Assembly: GCF_000974985.2 (NCBI RefSeq)
Contig: NZ_LAVA02000003.1
Location: 1-64,000 of the forward strand
Length of the DNA: 64,000 nucleotides
From: Streptomyces mangrovisoli
Lineage (GTDB): Bacteria > Actinomycetota > Actinomycetes > Streptomycetales > Streptomycetaceae
Reading direction: 5' to 3'
Position numbers and translations under genes: made by a program. Of the stretch, positions 7,470-16,832 are shown one piece after another; positions within the stretch are counted from its first letter, which is position 1; every line of letters starts with the position of its first letter. The notes under the pieces were generated by a model. That model worked only from the letters and a program-made list of their open reading frames with translations, had not been told where the DNA came from and made no database searches.

Positions 7470-8104
7470 GCGCGCGCATCCTCGTCGTCGACAACTACGA
7501 CAGCTTCGTCTTCAACCTGGTCCAGTACCTCTACCAGCTCGGCGCCGAGTGCGAAGTGCTGCGCAACGACGAGGTGTCCACGGCCCACGCCCAGGACGGC
7601 TTCGACGGCGTCCTGCTCTCGCCGGGCCCCGGGACCCCCGAGGAGGCCGGCGTCTGCGTCGACATGGTGCGCCACTGCGCCGCCACCGGCGTCCCCGTCT
7701 TCGGTGTCTGCCTGGGCATGCAGTCGATGCAGGTGGCCTACGGCGGTGTCGTGGGCCGCGCCCCGGAGCTGCTGCACGGCAAGACCTCCCCCGTCGAGCA
7801 CGGGGGCAAGGGCGTGTTCGCCGGACTGCCGTCCCCCTTCATCGCGACCCGGTACCACTCGCTGGCCGCCGAACCGGCCACGGTACCGCCGGAGTTGGAG
7901 GTCACCGCCCGCACCCACGACGGCATCGTCATGGGCCTGCGCCACCGCGAACTGCCCGTCGAGGGCGTGCAGTTCCATCCGGAGTCGGTGCTCACCGAAC
8001 ACGGGCACCGGATGCTGGCCAACTGGCTGGTGGAATGTGGGGACGAGGACGCGGTCGCACGGTCCGCGGGGCTCGCCCCGGTGGTGGGCAGGGCATCGGC
8101 GTGA
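7466..8104 (+). CDS. pabA: Aminodeoxychorismate/anthranilate synthase component II (glutamine amidotransferase)
   Basis: Class I glutamine amidotransferase of 212 residues. It releases ammonia from glutamine for a chorismate-aminating partner (folate or tryptophan synthesis). Motifs: VDNYDSFVFNLVQYL at the start, LLSPGPGTP, the catalytic cysteine in GVCLGMQ, and the His/Glu pair in VQFHPESV. Genes of this type at this location are annotated pabA; no pabB or trpE is in the window. It starts with a GTGA overlap on the small membrane gene and ends with a GTGA overlap on the next sortase, so a metabolic gene is embedded in a sortase operon. Confidence 0.9.
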   Translation: MSARILVVDNYDSFVFNLVQYLYQLGAECEVLRNDEVSTAHAQDGFDGVLLSPGPGTPEEAGVCVDMVRHCAATGVPVFGVCLGMQSMQVAYGGVVGRAPELLHGKTSPVEHGGKGVFAGLPSPFIATRYHSLAAEPATVPPELEVTARTHDGIVMGLRHRELPVEGVQFHPESVLTEHGHRMLANWLVECGDEDAVARSAGLAPVVGRASA

Positions 8105-9168
8105 CCGCGCTGCGCCCCGAGCGGGAGTCCGGGACCTCGTACGGGGAGCATCCGTACGAGGGGTCCGGCGCGTTCGGGGACCAGTACGGCGGTACGGCCG
8201 CGGGGCCGGCGGCCGACGACGAGACGATGGCGCTGCGGATCCTCGATCCGCTCTCCGGCCCCCAAGGCGCCATATCCGCCTCTGGAGGCTCCGGGAACCC
8301 GTCTGCCACTCCAGTCACACCCGGCGGCCGTGCGGCCCGCAGAAAGGCCGCCAAGCGCCGTCACGGGCGTCGTGGCGGCCCGGGGCCGGAGACGCCCGCG
8401 CCCACGGCCGGTGAAGACGCGTCCGCGACCGGTGGGAACGCGTCCGCGGCGCCGCTGTCGCGGGTCGAGGCGCGCCGCCGGGCGCGGGCCAGCAAGCCGG
8501 GCGCGGCCGTCATGGCGAGCCGGGTCATCGGCGAGGTGTTCATCACCACCGGCGTGGTGATGCTGCTGTTCGTCAGCTACCAGCTGTGGTGGACCAACGT
8601 GCGGGCGCACGCGCAGGCCGGCAAGGAGACCAGCGACCTCCAGCACGACTGGGAGAGCGGCAAACGGGCCCCCGGCACCTTCGAACCCGGACAGGGCTTC
8701 GCCATCCTGCACATCCCCGCGCTGGACGTGGTGGCGCCGATCGCCGAGGGTACCAGCAAGGCGAAGGTGCTCGACAAGGGCATGGTCGGGCACTACGGCC
8801 CCGGTGACCTCAACACCGCGATGCCCGACGCGAAGACGGGCAACTTCGGTCTCGCGGCCCACCGCAACACGCACGGTGAACCGTTCCGCTACATCAACAA
8901 GCTCAAGCCGGGCGACGCGATCGTGGTGGAGACCCAGGACACCTACTACGTCTACAAGATGACGTCGATGCTGCCGGTGACCTCGCCCTCCAACACCAGC
9001 GTGCTGGCGCCGATCCCCAAGGGTTCGGGGTTCACCCAGCCCGGCCGCTACATCACCCTCACCACGTGCACACCGGAGTTCACGAGCAAGTACCGGTTGA
9101 TCGTCTGGGGCAAGATGGTCGAGGAACGCCCGCGCAGCAAGGGCAAGCCGGATGCGCTCGTCGAGTAA
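8101..9168 (+). CDS. Class E sortase with long cytoplasmic N-terminus (second of three)
   Basis: Protein of 355 residues. The first about 140 residues are polar and low in complexity, with a basic patch RRKAAKRRHGRRGG. One membrane segment follows (VIGEVFITTGVVMLLFVSY), then the sortase domain with His in AAHRNTHGEPF, Cys in TTCTPEF and Arg in KYRLIVWG. The long cytoplasmic tail distinguishes it from the two neighbouring paralogues and could be a site of kinase control, which is conjecture. GTG 8101 overlaps the pabA stop. Confidence 0.9.
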   Translation: MTALRPERESGTSYGEHPYEGSGAFGDQYGGTAAGPAADDETMALRILDPLSGPQGAISASGGSGNPSATPVTPGGRAARRKAAKRRHGRRGGPGPETPAPTAGEDASATGGNASAAPLSRVEARRRARASKPGAAVMASRVIGEVFITTGVVMLLFVSYQLWWTNVRAHAQAGKETSDLQHDWESGKRAPGTFEPGQGFAILHIPALDVVAPIAEGTSKAKVLDKGMVGHYGPGDLNTAMPDAKTGNFGLAAHRNTHGEPFRYINKLKPGDAIVVETQDTYYVYKMTSMLPVTSPSNTSVLAPIPKGSGFTQPGRYITLTTCTPEFTSKYRLIVWGKMVEERPRSKGKPDALVE

Positions 9169-9180
9169 GGGCAGAGAAAC

Positions 9181-9945
9181 GTGGCAGCGACCGCCGACGA
9201 CACGGAGCACGAAGAGTGGACCGCCTCGGACGGGTCCCCCGACGGGGGCCGGCGCCGTGGCACGGGGCGGATCGCCCTGGCGGTCAGCTTCTTCGGTGAA
9301 CTCCTGATCACCTCCGGGCTGGTGCTCGGTCTCTTCGTCGTCTACTCCCTGTGGTGGACGAACGTCGTGGCCGACCGCAAGGCGGACCGGCAGGGCGACG
9401 AGGTCCGCGACCACTGGGCGCAGAGCCAGGACCCCGACACCGGTCCGGGCGCGCTCGACACCAAGGACGGCATCGGCTTCCTGCACGTGCCGTCGATGAA
9501 GAACGGCGAGGTCCTGGTCCGCAAGGGCACCTCGACCGACGTCCTCAACGACGGTGTGGCCGGCTACTACACCGACCCGATCAAGGCCGCGCTGCCCACG
9601 ACCGGCAAGGACGGCAACTTCACGCTCGCCGCCCACCGGGACGGCCACGGCGCGAAGTTCCACAACATCGACAAGGTCGCCAAGGGCGACGCGATCGTCT
9701 TCGAGACCAGGGACAAGTGGTACGTCTACAAGGTCTACGACATCCTCGACGAGACCTCGAAGTTCAACGTGAACGTCCTCGCCCAGGTGCCCAAGGAGTC
9801 CGGCAGGAACAAGCCGGGCCACTACATCACCCTGACGACGTGCACGCCCGTCTACACCTCGCGCTACCGCTACGTCGTCTGGGGCGAACTGGTCCGCGTC
9901 GACAAGGTCGACAGCAAGCGGACCCCGCCGAAGGAACTGCGCTGA
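9181..9945 (+). CDS. Class E sortase (third of three)
   Basis: Protein of 254 residues with a short acidic N-terminus, a membrane segment (ELLITSGLVLGLFVVYSLWW, about residues 40-60) and a sortase domain. The catalytic triad is His in AAHRDGHGAKF, Cys in LTTCTPVY and Arg in SRYRYVVWG. It starts at GTG 9181, 12 nt after the previous sortase stop, following GGGCAGAG. It ends the operon at the 10013-10058 hairpin. Three paralogues in a row suggest division of labour between substrates or stages. Confidence 0.9.
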   Translation: MAATADDTEHEEWTASDGSPDGGRRRGTGRIALAVSFFGELLITSGLVLGLFVVYSLWWTNVVADRKADRQGDEVRDHWAQSQDPDTGPGALDTKDGIGFLHVPSMKNGEVLVRKGTSTDVLNDGVAGYYTDPIKAALPTTGKDGNFTLAAHRDGHGAKFHNIDKVAKGDAIVFETRDKWYVYKVYDILDETSKFNVNVLAQVPKESGRNKPGHYITLTTCTPVYTSRYRYVVWGELVRVDKVDSKRTPPKELR

Positions 9946-10012
9946 GCCGCGGACCCGGGTCAGGCGGCTGAGCGTACGCCCGGGGCAGGTGGTTCAGCCG
10001 TCCTCCCGCGTC

Positions 10013-10058
10013 ATGGGAAGGGGCCCCGTCCGGAAGTCCGGACGGGGCCCCTTCCCAT
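10013..10058. terminator. Bidirectional terminator between sortase and pknB operons
   Basis: Perfect inverted repeat with 22-bp arms (10013-10034 and 10037-10058) and a 2-nt centre, between two convergent genes. It should stop both the sortase and the pknB transcripts. Confidence 0.85.
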
Positions 10059-10074
10059 TCCATGGGGTACGGGA

Positions 10075-12051
10075 TCAGCCGCTGTTGCCGCCGAAGAAGT
10101 TCGTACCGCCGTTGTTCCCGCCGTTGTTGTTCCCGCCGACCGTCACCACGTTGACGGAGCTGCCCGCGGCGACCGTGTTGCCCGCGCCCGGGTCGGAGCT
10201 GAAGACCGTGGCGTTGTCGTCGTTGGAGCCCGTGACGTTGCCCAGCGACAGACCGGCCTGCTGAAGCAGGGTCTTGGCGTCCTTGAGCTTCTGGCCCACC
10301 AGGTTCGGCACCTGCACCTGCTGCTTGGCCTTGCCGACGTTGATCGTCACCGTCGAGTTCTTGTCGACCTGGGTCCCGGCGTCCGGCGACGTCGAGATGA
10401 CCTTGCCGACCTGGTTCTGGTCGTCGGTGTCGACCTCGGTGCAGTTGCCGACCAGGTTGTTGGCCTCCATCTGCGCCTTGGCGTCGTCACAGGACTTGCC
10501 GAGGACGTTGGGGACGGTCGACTTCTCCTCGGCCTTGGCGACCGTGAGGGTGATCTTGGAGCCCTTCTGGACCTCCGCGCCGAGCTCCGGGTCCTGCGCC
10601 AGGACCGTGCCGGCCTTCTCGGAGGAGACCTGCTCCTTCTTCACCACGTTGAACTTGTACTTGTCGCCCTCGAGCGTCGCCTTGGCCTCGTCGAAGTCCT
10701 GTCCGAGGACACTGGGCACGGCCACCTTCGGCGCCCCGGTCGACACCACCAGGTTGACCGTCGAGCCCTTGTCGATCTCCTTGCCCGAGGCGGGGTTCTG
10801 CGAGCAGACGCTCCCCTTGGGCTGGCTGTCGCAGGTCTTCTTGGTGAACGCCAGCTTGAGGTCGACGTTGTCGGCCATCTTTCTGGCGTTGTCCTGCGTG
10901 ACCCCGACGAAGTTCGGCGTGGCCACGGTGTCGTTGCCGGCGCCGCCGTTGCCGCTGAACGCCCACTTGCCGATCAGGATCGCGCCGACCAGCACCAGAA
11001 CGCCCGCGACGACCAGCAGGATCGTCGAGGTGTTGTTCTTCTTCTGGCGGCGCCGGTCCGGCCGGTCGTCGTAGCCGTAGCCCCCGTCGTTGGGGTTCAT
11101 CGGCGGCAGCATGGTCGTCGCGCCCGCGTCGGAGCGCAACGCCGTCGTCGGCTGGTCGTCCGGGTAGCCGCCGTAGCCGACGGAACCCATCGCGGCCGTG
11201 GCCGCGACCGGCTGTCCGTCGAGGCACGCCTCGATGTCGGCGCGCATCTCGTCGGCGGACTGGTAGCGGTAGTCCGGGTCCTTGACCAGCGCCCGCAGGA
11301 CGATCGCGTCCATCTCCGGGGTGATCTCCGGGTCGAAGACGCTCGGCGCCTGCGGGTCCTCCCGGACGTGCTGGTACGCCACGGCCACCGGGGAGTCGCC
11401 CACGAAGGGCGGCCGTACCGTCAGCAGCTCGTAGAGCAGACAACCCGTCGAGTACAGGTCCGAGCGGGCGTCGACCTGCTCGCCCTTGGCCTGCTCGGGC
11501 GAGAGGTACTGGGCCGTGCCGATGACCGCGGCGGTCTGGGTCATGGTCATGCCGGAGTCGCCCATGGCGCGGGCGATGCCGAAGTCCATGACCTTGACCT
11601 GGCCGTTGCGCGTCAGCATGACGTTCGCCGGCTTGATGTCCCGGTGGACGATGCCGCTGCGGTGGGCGTACTCCAGACCCTGGAGGATGCCGATGGTCAT
11701 CTCCATCGCCCGCTCCGGCAGGAGCTTGCGACCGGAGTGGAGCAGCTCGCGCAGCGTCGAGCCGTCCACGTACTCCATCACGATGTACGGGATCGACACA
11801 TCACCGATGTAGTCCTCACCCGTGTCGTAGACCGCGACGATCGCGGGGTGGTTGAGCGAGGCGGCCGACTGGGCCTCCCGGCGGAACCGGGCCTGGAAGG
11901 AAGGGTCGCGCGCCATGTCGGCGCGCAGCGTCTTCACCGCCACCGTGCGGCCGAGGCGTGTGTCATGCGCGAGGTAGACCTCCGCCATGCCACCACGGCC
12001 GAGCACGTGGCCCAGCTCGTACCGGCCGCCGAGGCGACGCGGCTCTTCCAT
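10075..12051 (-). CDS. pknB: PASTA-domain serine/threonine kinase PknB
   Basis: Kinase of 658 residues. The cytoplasmic kinase domain (about residues 10-275) has GRGGMAEVY, ATP lysine K40 (VAVKTL), HRDIKPANV, DFGIARAM and SPEQAKGEQ. A membrane helix (TILLVVAGVLVLVGAILIGKW, about 343-365) leads to four extracellular PASTA repeats, each starting with a motif such as VPSVLGQDF, VPNVLGKSC or VPNLVGQKL. PASTA domains bind muropeptides or lipid II, and PknB adjusts wall synthesis and division. It is the last gene of the leftward fhaA-fhaB-pstP-rodA-pbpA-pknB cluster. The C-terminus is an Asn/Gly-rich tail. Start ATG 12051. Confidence 0.97.
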   Translation of the reverse strand: MEEPRRLGGRYELGHVLGRGGMAEVYLAHDTRLGRTVAVKTLRADMARDPSFQARFRREAQSAASLNHPAIVAVYDTGEDYIGDVSIPYIVMEYVDGSTLRELLHSGRKLLPERAMEMTIGILQGLEYAHRSGIVHRDIKPANVMLTRNGQVKVMDFGIARAMGDSGMTMTQTAAVIGTAQYLSPEQAKGEQVDARSDLYSTGCLLYELLTVRPPFVGDSPVAVAYQHVREDPQAPSVFDPEITPEMDAIVLRALVKDPDYRYQSADEMRADIEACLDGQPVAATAAMGSVGYGGYPDDQPTTALRSDAGATTMLPPMNPNDGGYGYDDRPDRRRQKKNNTSTILLVVAGVLVLVGAILIGKWAFSGNGGAGNDTVATPNFVGVTQDNARKMADNVDLKLAFTKKTCDSQPKGSVCSQNPASGKEIDKGSTVNLVVSTGAPKVAVPSVLGQDFDEAKATLEGDKYKFNVVKKEQVSSEKAGTVLAQDPELGAEVQKGSKITLTVAKAEEKSTVPNVLGKSCDDAKAQMEANNLVGNCTEVDTDDQNQVGKVISTSPDAGTQVDKNSTVTINVGKAKQQVQVPNLVGQKLKDAKTLLQQAGLSLGNVTGSNDDNATVFSSDPGAGNTVAAGSSVNVVTVGGNNNGGNNGGTNFFGGNSG

Positions 12052-12222
12052 AAGCTACCTACCAGCCCTCTCCGTCGGTCCCGGCCGGCACGACGCGTGC
12101 GACCGGAGGCTGCCGTCCGGGCCTACCGTACCCGGCTCGTTTCCTGTGACCTGGCCAAGCCCGTCACCCGATACAGGACCGGTATCGCAACGTGCACCGA
12201 TGTGAGGGGGACGTGAGCGGAG

Positions 12223-13710
12223 TCACTTCTTCGACTGGATGACAGCCTCCATCACGCTCTTCGCGATCGGGGCCGCGAGGCCGCCGCCGGAGATGTCATC
12301 ACGATTGGCCTGGTCGTCCTCGATCACCACGGCGACCGCGACCGGCGAGCTGCCGTCGGGGAGCTTGGCGTAGGAGATGAACCAGGCGTACGGGTTCTCG
12401 CTGTTCTCGACACCGTGCTGGGCAGTACCGGTCTTGCCGCCCACGGTGACGCCGTTCATCTGCGCGTTCTTGCCCGTGCCGTCCTTGACGACGGTCTCCA
12501 TCATGGACTGGAGGATCTGGGCGTTCTTCGCCGACAGCGGCTGGCTCATCTCCTGCGGCTCGGTCTTGGAGACCGGGTCCAGGCTGGAGGACTGCAGCTC
12601 GTCGATCATGTACGGCTTCATCAGCTTGCCGTCGTTGGCGACGGCCGAGGCGACCATGGCCATCTGGAGCGGCGTCGCGGCGGTGTTGTACTGGCCGATC
12701 GACGACAGCGCGGTCTGCGAGGTGTTCATGCCGTCGGAGAAGACCGAGGCGCTGGAGCGGACCGGCGTGTACTGCTCGGACGTGAAGCCGAACTTCTTCG
12801 CCTCGTCGAGCATCTTGTCGTTGCCGAGGTCGGCGCCGATCTTGCCGAAGACGGTGTTGCAGGAGTAGCGCAGCGCGATCCGCATGGTCGCGTTCTTGCA
12901 GGGGATGCTGCCCTCGTTCTTCAGCTGCGTGGTGGTGCCCGGCATGGTCCACGGCAGCGGCGAGTCGGTGTTCTCGTCCGCCGACGTGTACAGCCCGTTC
13001 TCCAGCGCCGCGGCCGCGGTGACCACCTTGAAGGTGGAGCCCGGCGGGTACGTCTCACGCAGCGCCCGGTTCAGCATCGGGTCGCTGGGGTCGTACTTCT
13101 TCTGCAGCTTGTTCCACGCCTTGGCGTCGGTGTCCGAGGTGCCGGCGAAGGACGAGGGGTCGTACGACGGGTACGAGGCGAGGGCGAGGATCTTGCCGGT
13201 GGACGGGTCGAGCGCGACCACCGCGCCCTTGCCGCCCTGCGCCTTCAGGCCGTTGTACGCCGCCTTCTGCGCGGCCGCGTTCAGCGTGGTGACGACGTTG
13301 CCGCCCTGCTGCTTCTTGCCCGTGACCATGTTCAGGGTGTTGCGGAAGAAGAGCCGGTCGTCGTTGCCGGTGAGGATGCCGTCCTCGAGGTTCTCCAGCT
13401 GGTTGGCGCCGAACGCCTGCGACGCGTACCCGGTGACCGGCGCCCACATGGGGCCGTTCTTGTAGGTGCGCTTGTACTCGAGGTCGTTCAGGCTGGACTT
13501 GCTGGTGGTCTTGGTGGACCCGGTGATCGGGTTGCCGTCCACGATGATGTCGCCGCGCGGGGTGGCGTAGCGGGCGATCGTGACGCGGCGGTTCTTCGGG
13601 TCGGTCTTGAGGGTGTCGGCCTTCACGTACTGGAGCCAGTTGTCCCGCAGGAGCAGCGTGAGGACCAGCAGGCCGCAGAAGATCGCGATCCGTCGGAGGG
13701 GCTTGTTCAC
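12223..13710 (-). CDS. pbpA: Penicillin-binding protein, FtsI/PBP2-like transpeptidase
   Basis: Class B penicillin-binding protein of 495 residues that cross-links peptidoglycan outside the membrane. A signal-anchor (IAIFCGLLVLTLLL, about residues 8-24) is followed by a dimerisation region (YATPRGDIIVDG) and the transpeptidase domain. Catalytic motifs: PGSTFK (SxxK nucleophile), YSCN (SxN) and GGKTGTAQ. GTG 13710 overlaps the rodA stop by 4 nt (GTGA), so the pair RodA glycosyltransferase and PbpA transpeptidase are translated together, as expected for an elongation or sporulation wall-synthesis couple. A 171-nt gap separates it from pknB. Confidence 0.95.
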   Translation of the reverse strand: MNKPLRRIAIFCGLLVLTLLLRDNWLQYVKADTLKTDPKNRRVTIARYATPRGDIIVDGNPITGSTKTTSKSSLNDLEYKRTYKNGPMWAPVTGYASQAFGANQLENLEDGILTGNDDRLFFRNTLNMVTGKKQQGGNVVTTLNAAAQKAAYNGLKAQGGKGAVVALDPSTGKILALASYPSYDPSSFAGTSDTDAKAWNKLQKKYDPSDPMLNRALRETYPPGSTFKVVTAAAALENGLYTSADENTDSPLPWTMPGTTTQLKNEGSIPCKNATMRIALRYSCNTVFGKIGADLGNDKMLDEAKKFGFTSEQYTPVRSSASVFSDGMNTSQTALSSIGQYNTAATPLQMAMVASAVANDGKLMKPYMIDELQSSSLDPVSKTEPQEMSQPLSAKNAQILQSMMETVVKDGTGKNAQMNGVTVGGKTGTAQHGVENSENPYAWFISYAKLPDGSSPVAVAVVIEDDQANRDDISGGGLAAPIAKSVMEAVIQSKK

Positions 13711-15143
13711 GGGCGGACCACCTGCGTCATCTCTGCGTCGGGGTTGGCGGCGGGGGCGGGCGCGGGGCGGCGCGCGGTGTCGCTGATCCGGATCAGGATG
13801 CCGATGAGCGCCCAGTTGGCGATGACGGACGAACCGCCGTAGGCCAGGAACGGCATCGTCATACCGGTCAGCGGGATCAGGCCCATCACACCGCCGGCGA
13901 CGACGAAGACCTGGAGCGCGAAGGCGCCGGACAGTCCGACGGCGAGCAGCTTGCCGAACGGGTCGCGGGCGGCGAGGGCGGTGCGCACACCGCGCTCCAC
14001 GATCAGGCCGTAGATCAGCAGGATCGCCATGATGCCCGCGAGGCCCAGCTCCTCGCCGAAGGTGGCGAGGATGAAGTCGGAGTTCGCGGCGAACCGGATC
14101 AGGTCCGAGTGGCCCTGGCCGAGGCCGGTGCCCAGGGTGCCGCCGGAGCCGAACGCCCACAGCGCCTGCATCGCCTGCTCGGAGTGGCCGGCGACGCCCT
14201 GCTGGCTGAGCTTGTACTCCTTCATCGGGTCCAGCCACGCCTGGACACGCTGCTGCACGTGCGGTTCGAAGGAGGCCACGCCGACCGCGCCGACCGCGGA
14301 CATCAGCAGACCGAAGACGATCCAGCTGGTCCGCTCGGTGGCGACGTACAGCATGATGACGAACATTCCGAAGAACAGCAGCGAGGTGCCGAGGTCCGTC
14401 TCGAAGACCAGGATCAGGATCGAGATGAACCAGACCACCAGGATCGGGCCGAGGTCGCGGCCGCGGGGCAGGTACAGGCCCATGAAGCGGCGGCTGGCGA
14501 GGGCCAGCGCGTCCCGCTTCACCATCAGGTATCCGGCGAAGAAGATCGCCAGCACGATCTTCGCGAACTCACCGGGCTGGATGGTGAAGCCGCCGACCGA
14601 GATCCAGATCTTGGCGCCGTAGACGTTCAGACCGAGGCCCGGGACCAGCGGGAGCAGCAGCAGCACCAGGGCCGCGGCCATGGAGATGTAGGTGTAGCGC
14701 TGCAGGACGCGGTGGTCCTTGAGGAACACCAGCGTGACCACGAACAGCGCGATGCCCAGCGCGGTGTACAGCAGCTGGTTGGTCGCTTTGCCGCCCGACA
14801 CGTGGAGGGACTGGAGCAGCTTGGACTGGTCCAGCCGCCAGATGACGACCAGGCCGAGGCCGTTGAGCAGCGTGGCCAGCGGAAGCAGCAGCGGGTCCGC
14901 GTACGGCGCGAACTTGCGCACCACGAGGTGCGCCACGCCGGCCAGCAGGCCGAGGCCCAGACCGTAGCCCAGCAGGCCGGAGGGCACCTGGTCGTTGATG
15001 GCCAGGCCCACGTTGGCGTAGGCGAACACGGGGATCGCCACGGCGAAGATCAGCAGGGCGAGCTCGGTGTTGCGTCTGCTCGGTGTGCCGATCGAGCCGA
15101 TCGTGGACGTGTGGTGCGTCGGCGAGTTGGTAGTACTGCTCAT
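13707..15143 (-). CDS. rodA: SEDS-family peptidoglycan glycosyltransferase (FtsW/RodA/SpoVE)
   Basis: Polytopic membrane protein of 478 residues with about ten helices (ALLIFAVAIPVFAYANVGLA, LLYTALGIALFVVTLVFL, VVAGGVMGLIPLTG and others). SEDS hallmarks: IQPGEFAKI, and VVAGGVMGLIPLTGMTMPFLAYGGSS near the C-terminus. The family polymerises glycan strands from lipid II with a class B PBP, here the overlapping pbpA. The start is ATG 15143; a longer in-frame reading to 15209 has no ribosome binding site. The name rodA rather than ftsW follows the gene order (pknB-pbpA-rodA-pstP). Confidence 0.92.
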   Translation of the reverse strand: MSSTTNSPTHHTSTIGSIGTPSRRNTELALLIFAVAIPVFAYANVGLAINDQVPSGLLGYGLGLGLLAGVAHLVVRKFAPYADPLLLPLATLLNGLGLVVIWRLDQSKLLQSLHVSGGKATNQLLYTALGIALFVVTLVFLKDHRVLQRYTYISMAAALVLLLLPLVPGLGLNVYGAKIWISVGGFTIQPGEFAKIVLAIFFAGYLMVKRDALALASRRFMGLYLPRGRDLGPILVVWFISILILVFETDLGTSLLFFGMFVIMLYVATERTSWIVFGLLMSAVGAVGVASFEPHVQQRVQAWLDPMKEYKLSQQGVAGHSEQAMQALWAFGSGGTLGTGLGQGHSDLIRFAANSDFILATFGEELGLAGIMAILLIYGLIVERGVRTALAARDPFGKLLAVGLSGAFALQVFVVAGGVMGLIPLTGMTMPFLAYGGSSVIANWALIGILIRISDTARRPAPAPAANPDAEMTQVVRP

Positions 15144-15171
15144 CGTGTGACAGGGCCTCTCACGGTTTGGC

Positions 15172-16740
15172 CTACTGCTTACCGCACAGCGAGACGACCT
15201 TCTGCTCATCCTCCGAGAGGGTGGGACCGGAGCTGGGGGTCGCGGACGTGGACGGGGAGGGGGACGTCGTCGGAGTGCCCGACGGGTTCGGAGTCGGCGA
15301 CGCCTTGGACGTGAGTGAGGTGCTGGTGGTTCCCTTGGTGCTGTCGGTCTTGGTGCCGCTCTTGGCGTTGTTGGCCTCGCTGGCCTCCCGCTGTGCCTCC
15401 TTCTTGCACGCGGACGCCTGCACCGACAGGTCCTCGATCTTCTTGCGGGCGTCCGGCAGTCCGCCCTCGGTGATCGTCGCCTTCACCTGCTTCTGCTGGT
15501 ACGGCGGCAGGTACTTGAGTTCGATCTCGGGGTGGTCGGTCGCCACCTTCGACAACTTCACCCAGGCCAGGTCCTGGCTGATGCCCTGGTACAGCGCGAC
15601 GTGCTCGCCGTTGGCCCCGACGTAGTACTGCGTCTGGGTCCAGCGGTAACCGCCGTAGAGGCCGCCGCCGATCACGGCCAGCACGAGCACCGTGTAGAAG
15701 GATCTCTTCAGCCACCTGCGGCCCTTGCGGGGCTTGACGAAGTCGTCGTCCGTGTAGTCCCCGAAGCTGCCCGCCGGCACGTAGCCGGTGGTGTCGCCGG
15801 AGCCGGGCGGGCCGAACTCGCCGCCCCCGCCGCCCTGTCCGGGGACCTGGCGGCCGAGCCCGGAGGCGCGGCCCGCGGGGGTCTGCATGATGCCGTTGTC
15901 GTGCAGGTGGTGCTGGTTCTCGGCGACCGCGCCGACCACGACCGGGGTGTCGGAGAGCTGCCCCGCGAGGGTGTCCCCGGTGTCCAGGTCGAGCACGTCG
16001 GCGATGATCACCGTGATGTTGTCCGGGCCGCCGCCGCGCAGCGCGAGCTGGATCAGCTCCTGCACGGTCTCCTGCGGGCCCTGGTAGCTGGCGAGGGTGT
16101 CCTCCATCGTCTGGTGGGAGACGACCCCGGACAGTCCGTCGGAGCAGATCAGATAGCGGTCGCCGGCCCGCACCTCGCGGATCGACAGGTCGGGCTCGAC
16201 GTGCTCGCCGCTGCCGAGGGCGCGCATCAGCAGCGCCCGCTGCGGGTGCGTGCTGGCCTCCTCCTCGGTGATGCGGCCCTCGTCGACGAGGCGCTGCACC
16301 CAGGTGTGGTCCTGCGTGATCTGCGTGAGCACGCCGTCGCGCAGCAGATAGGCGCGGGAGTCGCCGACATGCACCAGGCCGAGGCGCTGGCCCGTCCACA
16401 GCAGCGCGGTCAGGGTGGTGCCCATGCCCTCGAGCTGGGGGTCCTCCTCGACCATCGAGCGCAGCTGGTCGTTGGCGCGCTGCACGGCCAGGCCGAGCGA
16501 CGTCAGGATGTCGGACCCGGGCACGTCGTCGTCGAGGGTGACGAGGGTGGAGATCACCTCGGAGGAGGCGACCTCGCCCGCCGCCTGTCCGCCCATGCCG
16601 TCGGCGATGGCGAGCAGACGCGGACCGGCGTAGCCGGAGTCCTCGTTGCCCTCCCGGATCATGCCTTTGTGCGATCCGGCGGCGAAGCGCAGTGACAGAC
16701 TCATGCGCACCTCGCCCGTCGGCTCCGGATACATCCGCAC
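15172..16740 (-). CDS. pstP: PP2C-family Ser/Thr phosphatase PstP
   Basis: Membrane-anchored PPM/PP2C phosphatase of 522 residues. It should dephosphorylate PknB-type kinases and their substrates. Metal-binding and catalytic motifs: GNEDSGY, IADGMGGQAAGE, HVGDSRAYLLRDG, ICSDGLSGVV and GGGPDNITVIIADV. After a linker and basic stop-transfer region (KPRKGRRWLKR), one helix (FYTVLVLAVIGGGLYGGY) leads to an extracellular part ending in Ser/Thr/Pro-rich sequence. GTG 16740 is 9 nt after GGAGG; in-frame starts at 16749 and 16704 are alternatives. It precedes rodA by 28 nt. Confidence 0.94.
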   Translation of the reverse strand: MRMYPEPTGEVRMSLSLRFAAGSHKGMIREGNEDSGYAGPRLLAIADGMGGQAAGEVASSEVISTLVTLDDDVPGSDILTSLGLAVQRANDQLRSMVEEDPQLEGMGTTLTALLWTGQRLGLVHVGDSRAYLLRDGVLTQITQDHTWVQRLVDEGRITEEEASTHPQRALLMRALGSGEHVEPDLSIREVRAGDRYLICSDGLSGVVSHQTMEDTLASYQGPQETVQELIQLALRGGGPDNITVIIADVLDLDTGDTLAGQLSDTPVVVGAVAENQHHLHDNGIMQTPAGRASGLGRQVPGQGGGGGEFGPPGSGDTTGYVPAGSFGDYTDDDFVKPRKGRRWLKRSFYTVLVLAVIGGGLYGGYRWTQTQYYVGANGEHVALYQGISQDLAWVKLSKVATDHPEIELKYLPPYQQKQVKATITEGGLPDARKKIEDLSVQASACKKEAQREASEANNAKSGTKTDSTKGTTSTSLTSKASPTPNPSGTPTTSPSPSTSATPSSGPTLSEDEQKVVSLCGKQ

Positions 16741-16832
16741 GGTGCCCACCCTCCGGTCGGGAGCGCGCCGGGGCCCTGGGTGTGGGCCGCCGCTGCGTGC
16801 TCGCTCCGCTCGCGCCTATTCATGATGTAGCA

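Noticed and set aside
7738..9822. A 694-codon minus-strand open frame across pabA and two sortase genes
   Set aside because: The translation is Val/Gly/Arg/Asp-rich and antisense to three genes with intact catalytic motifs.
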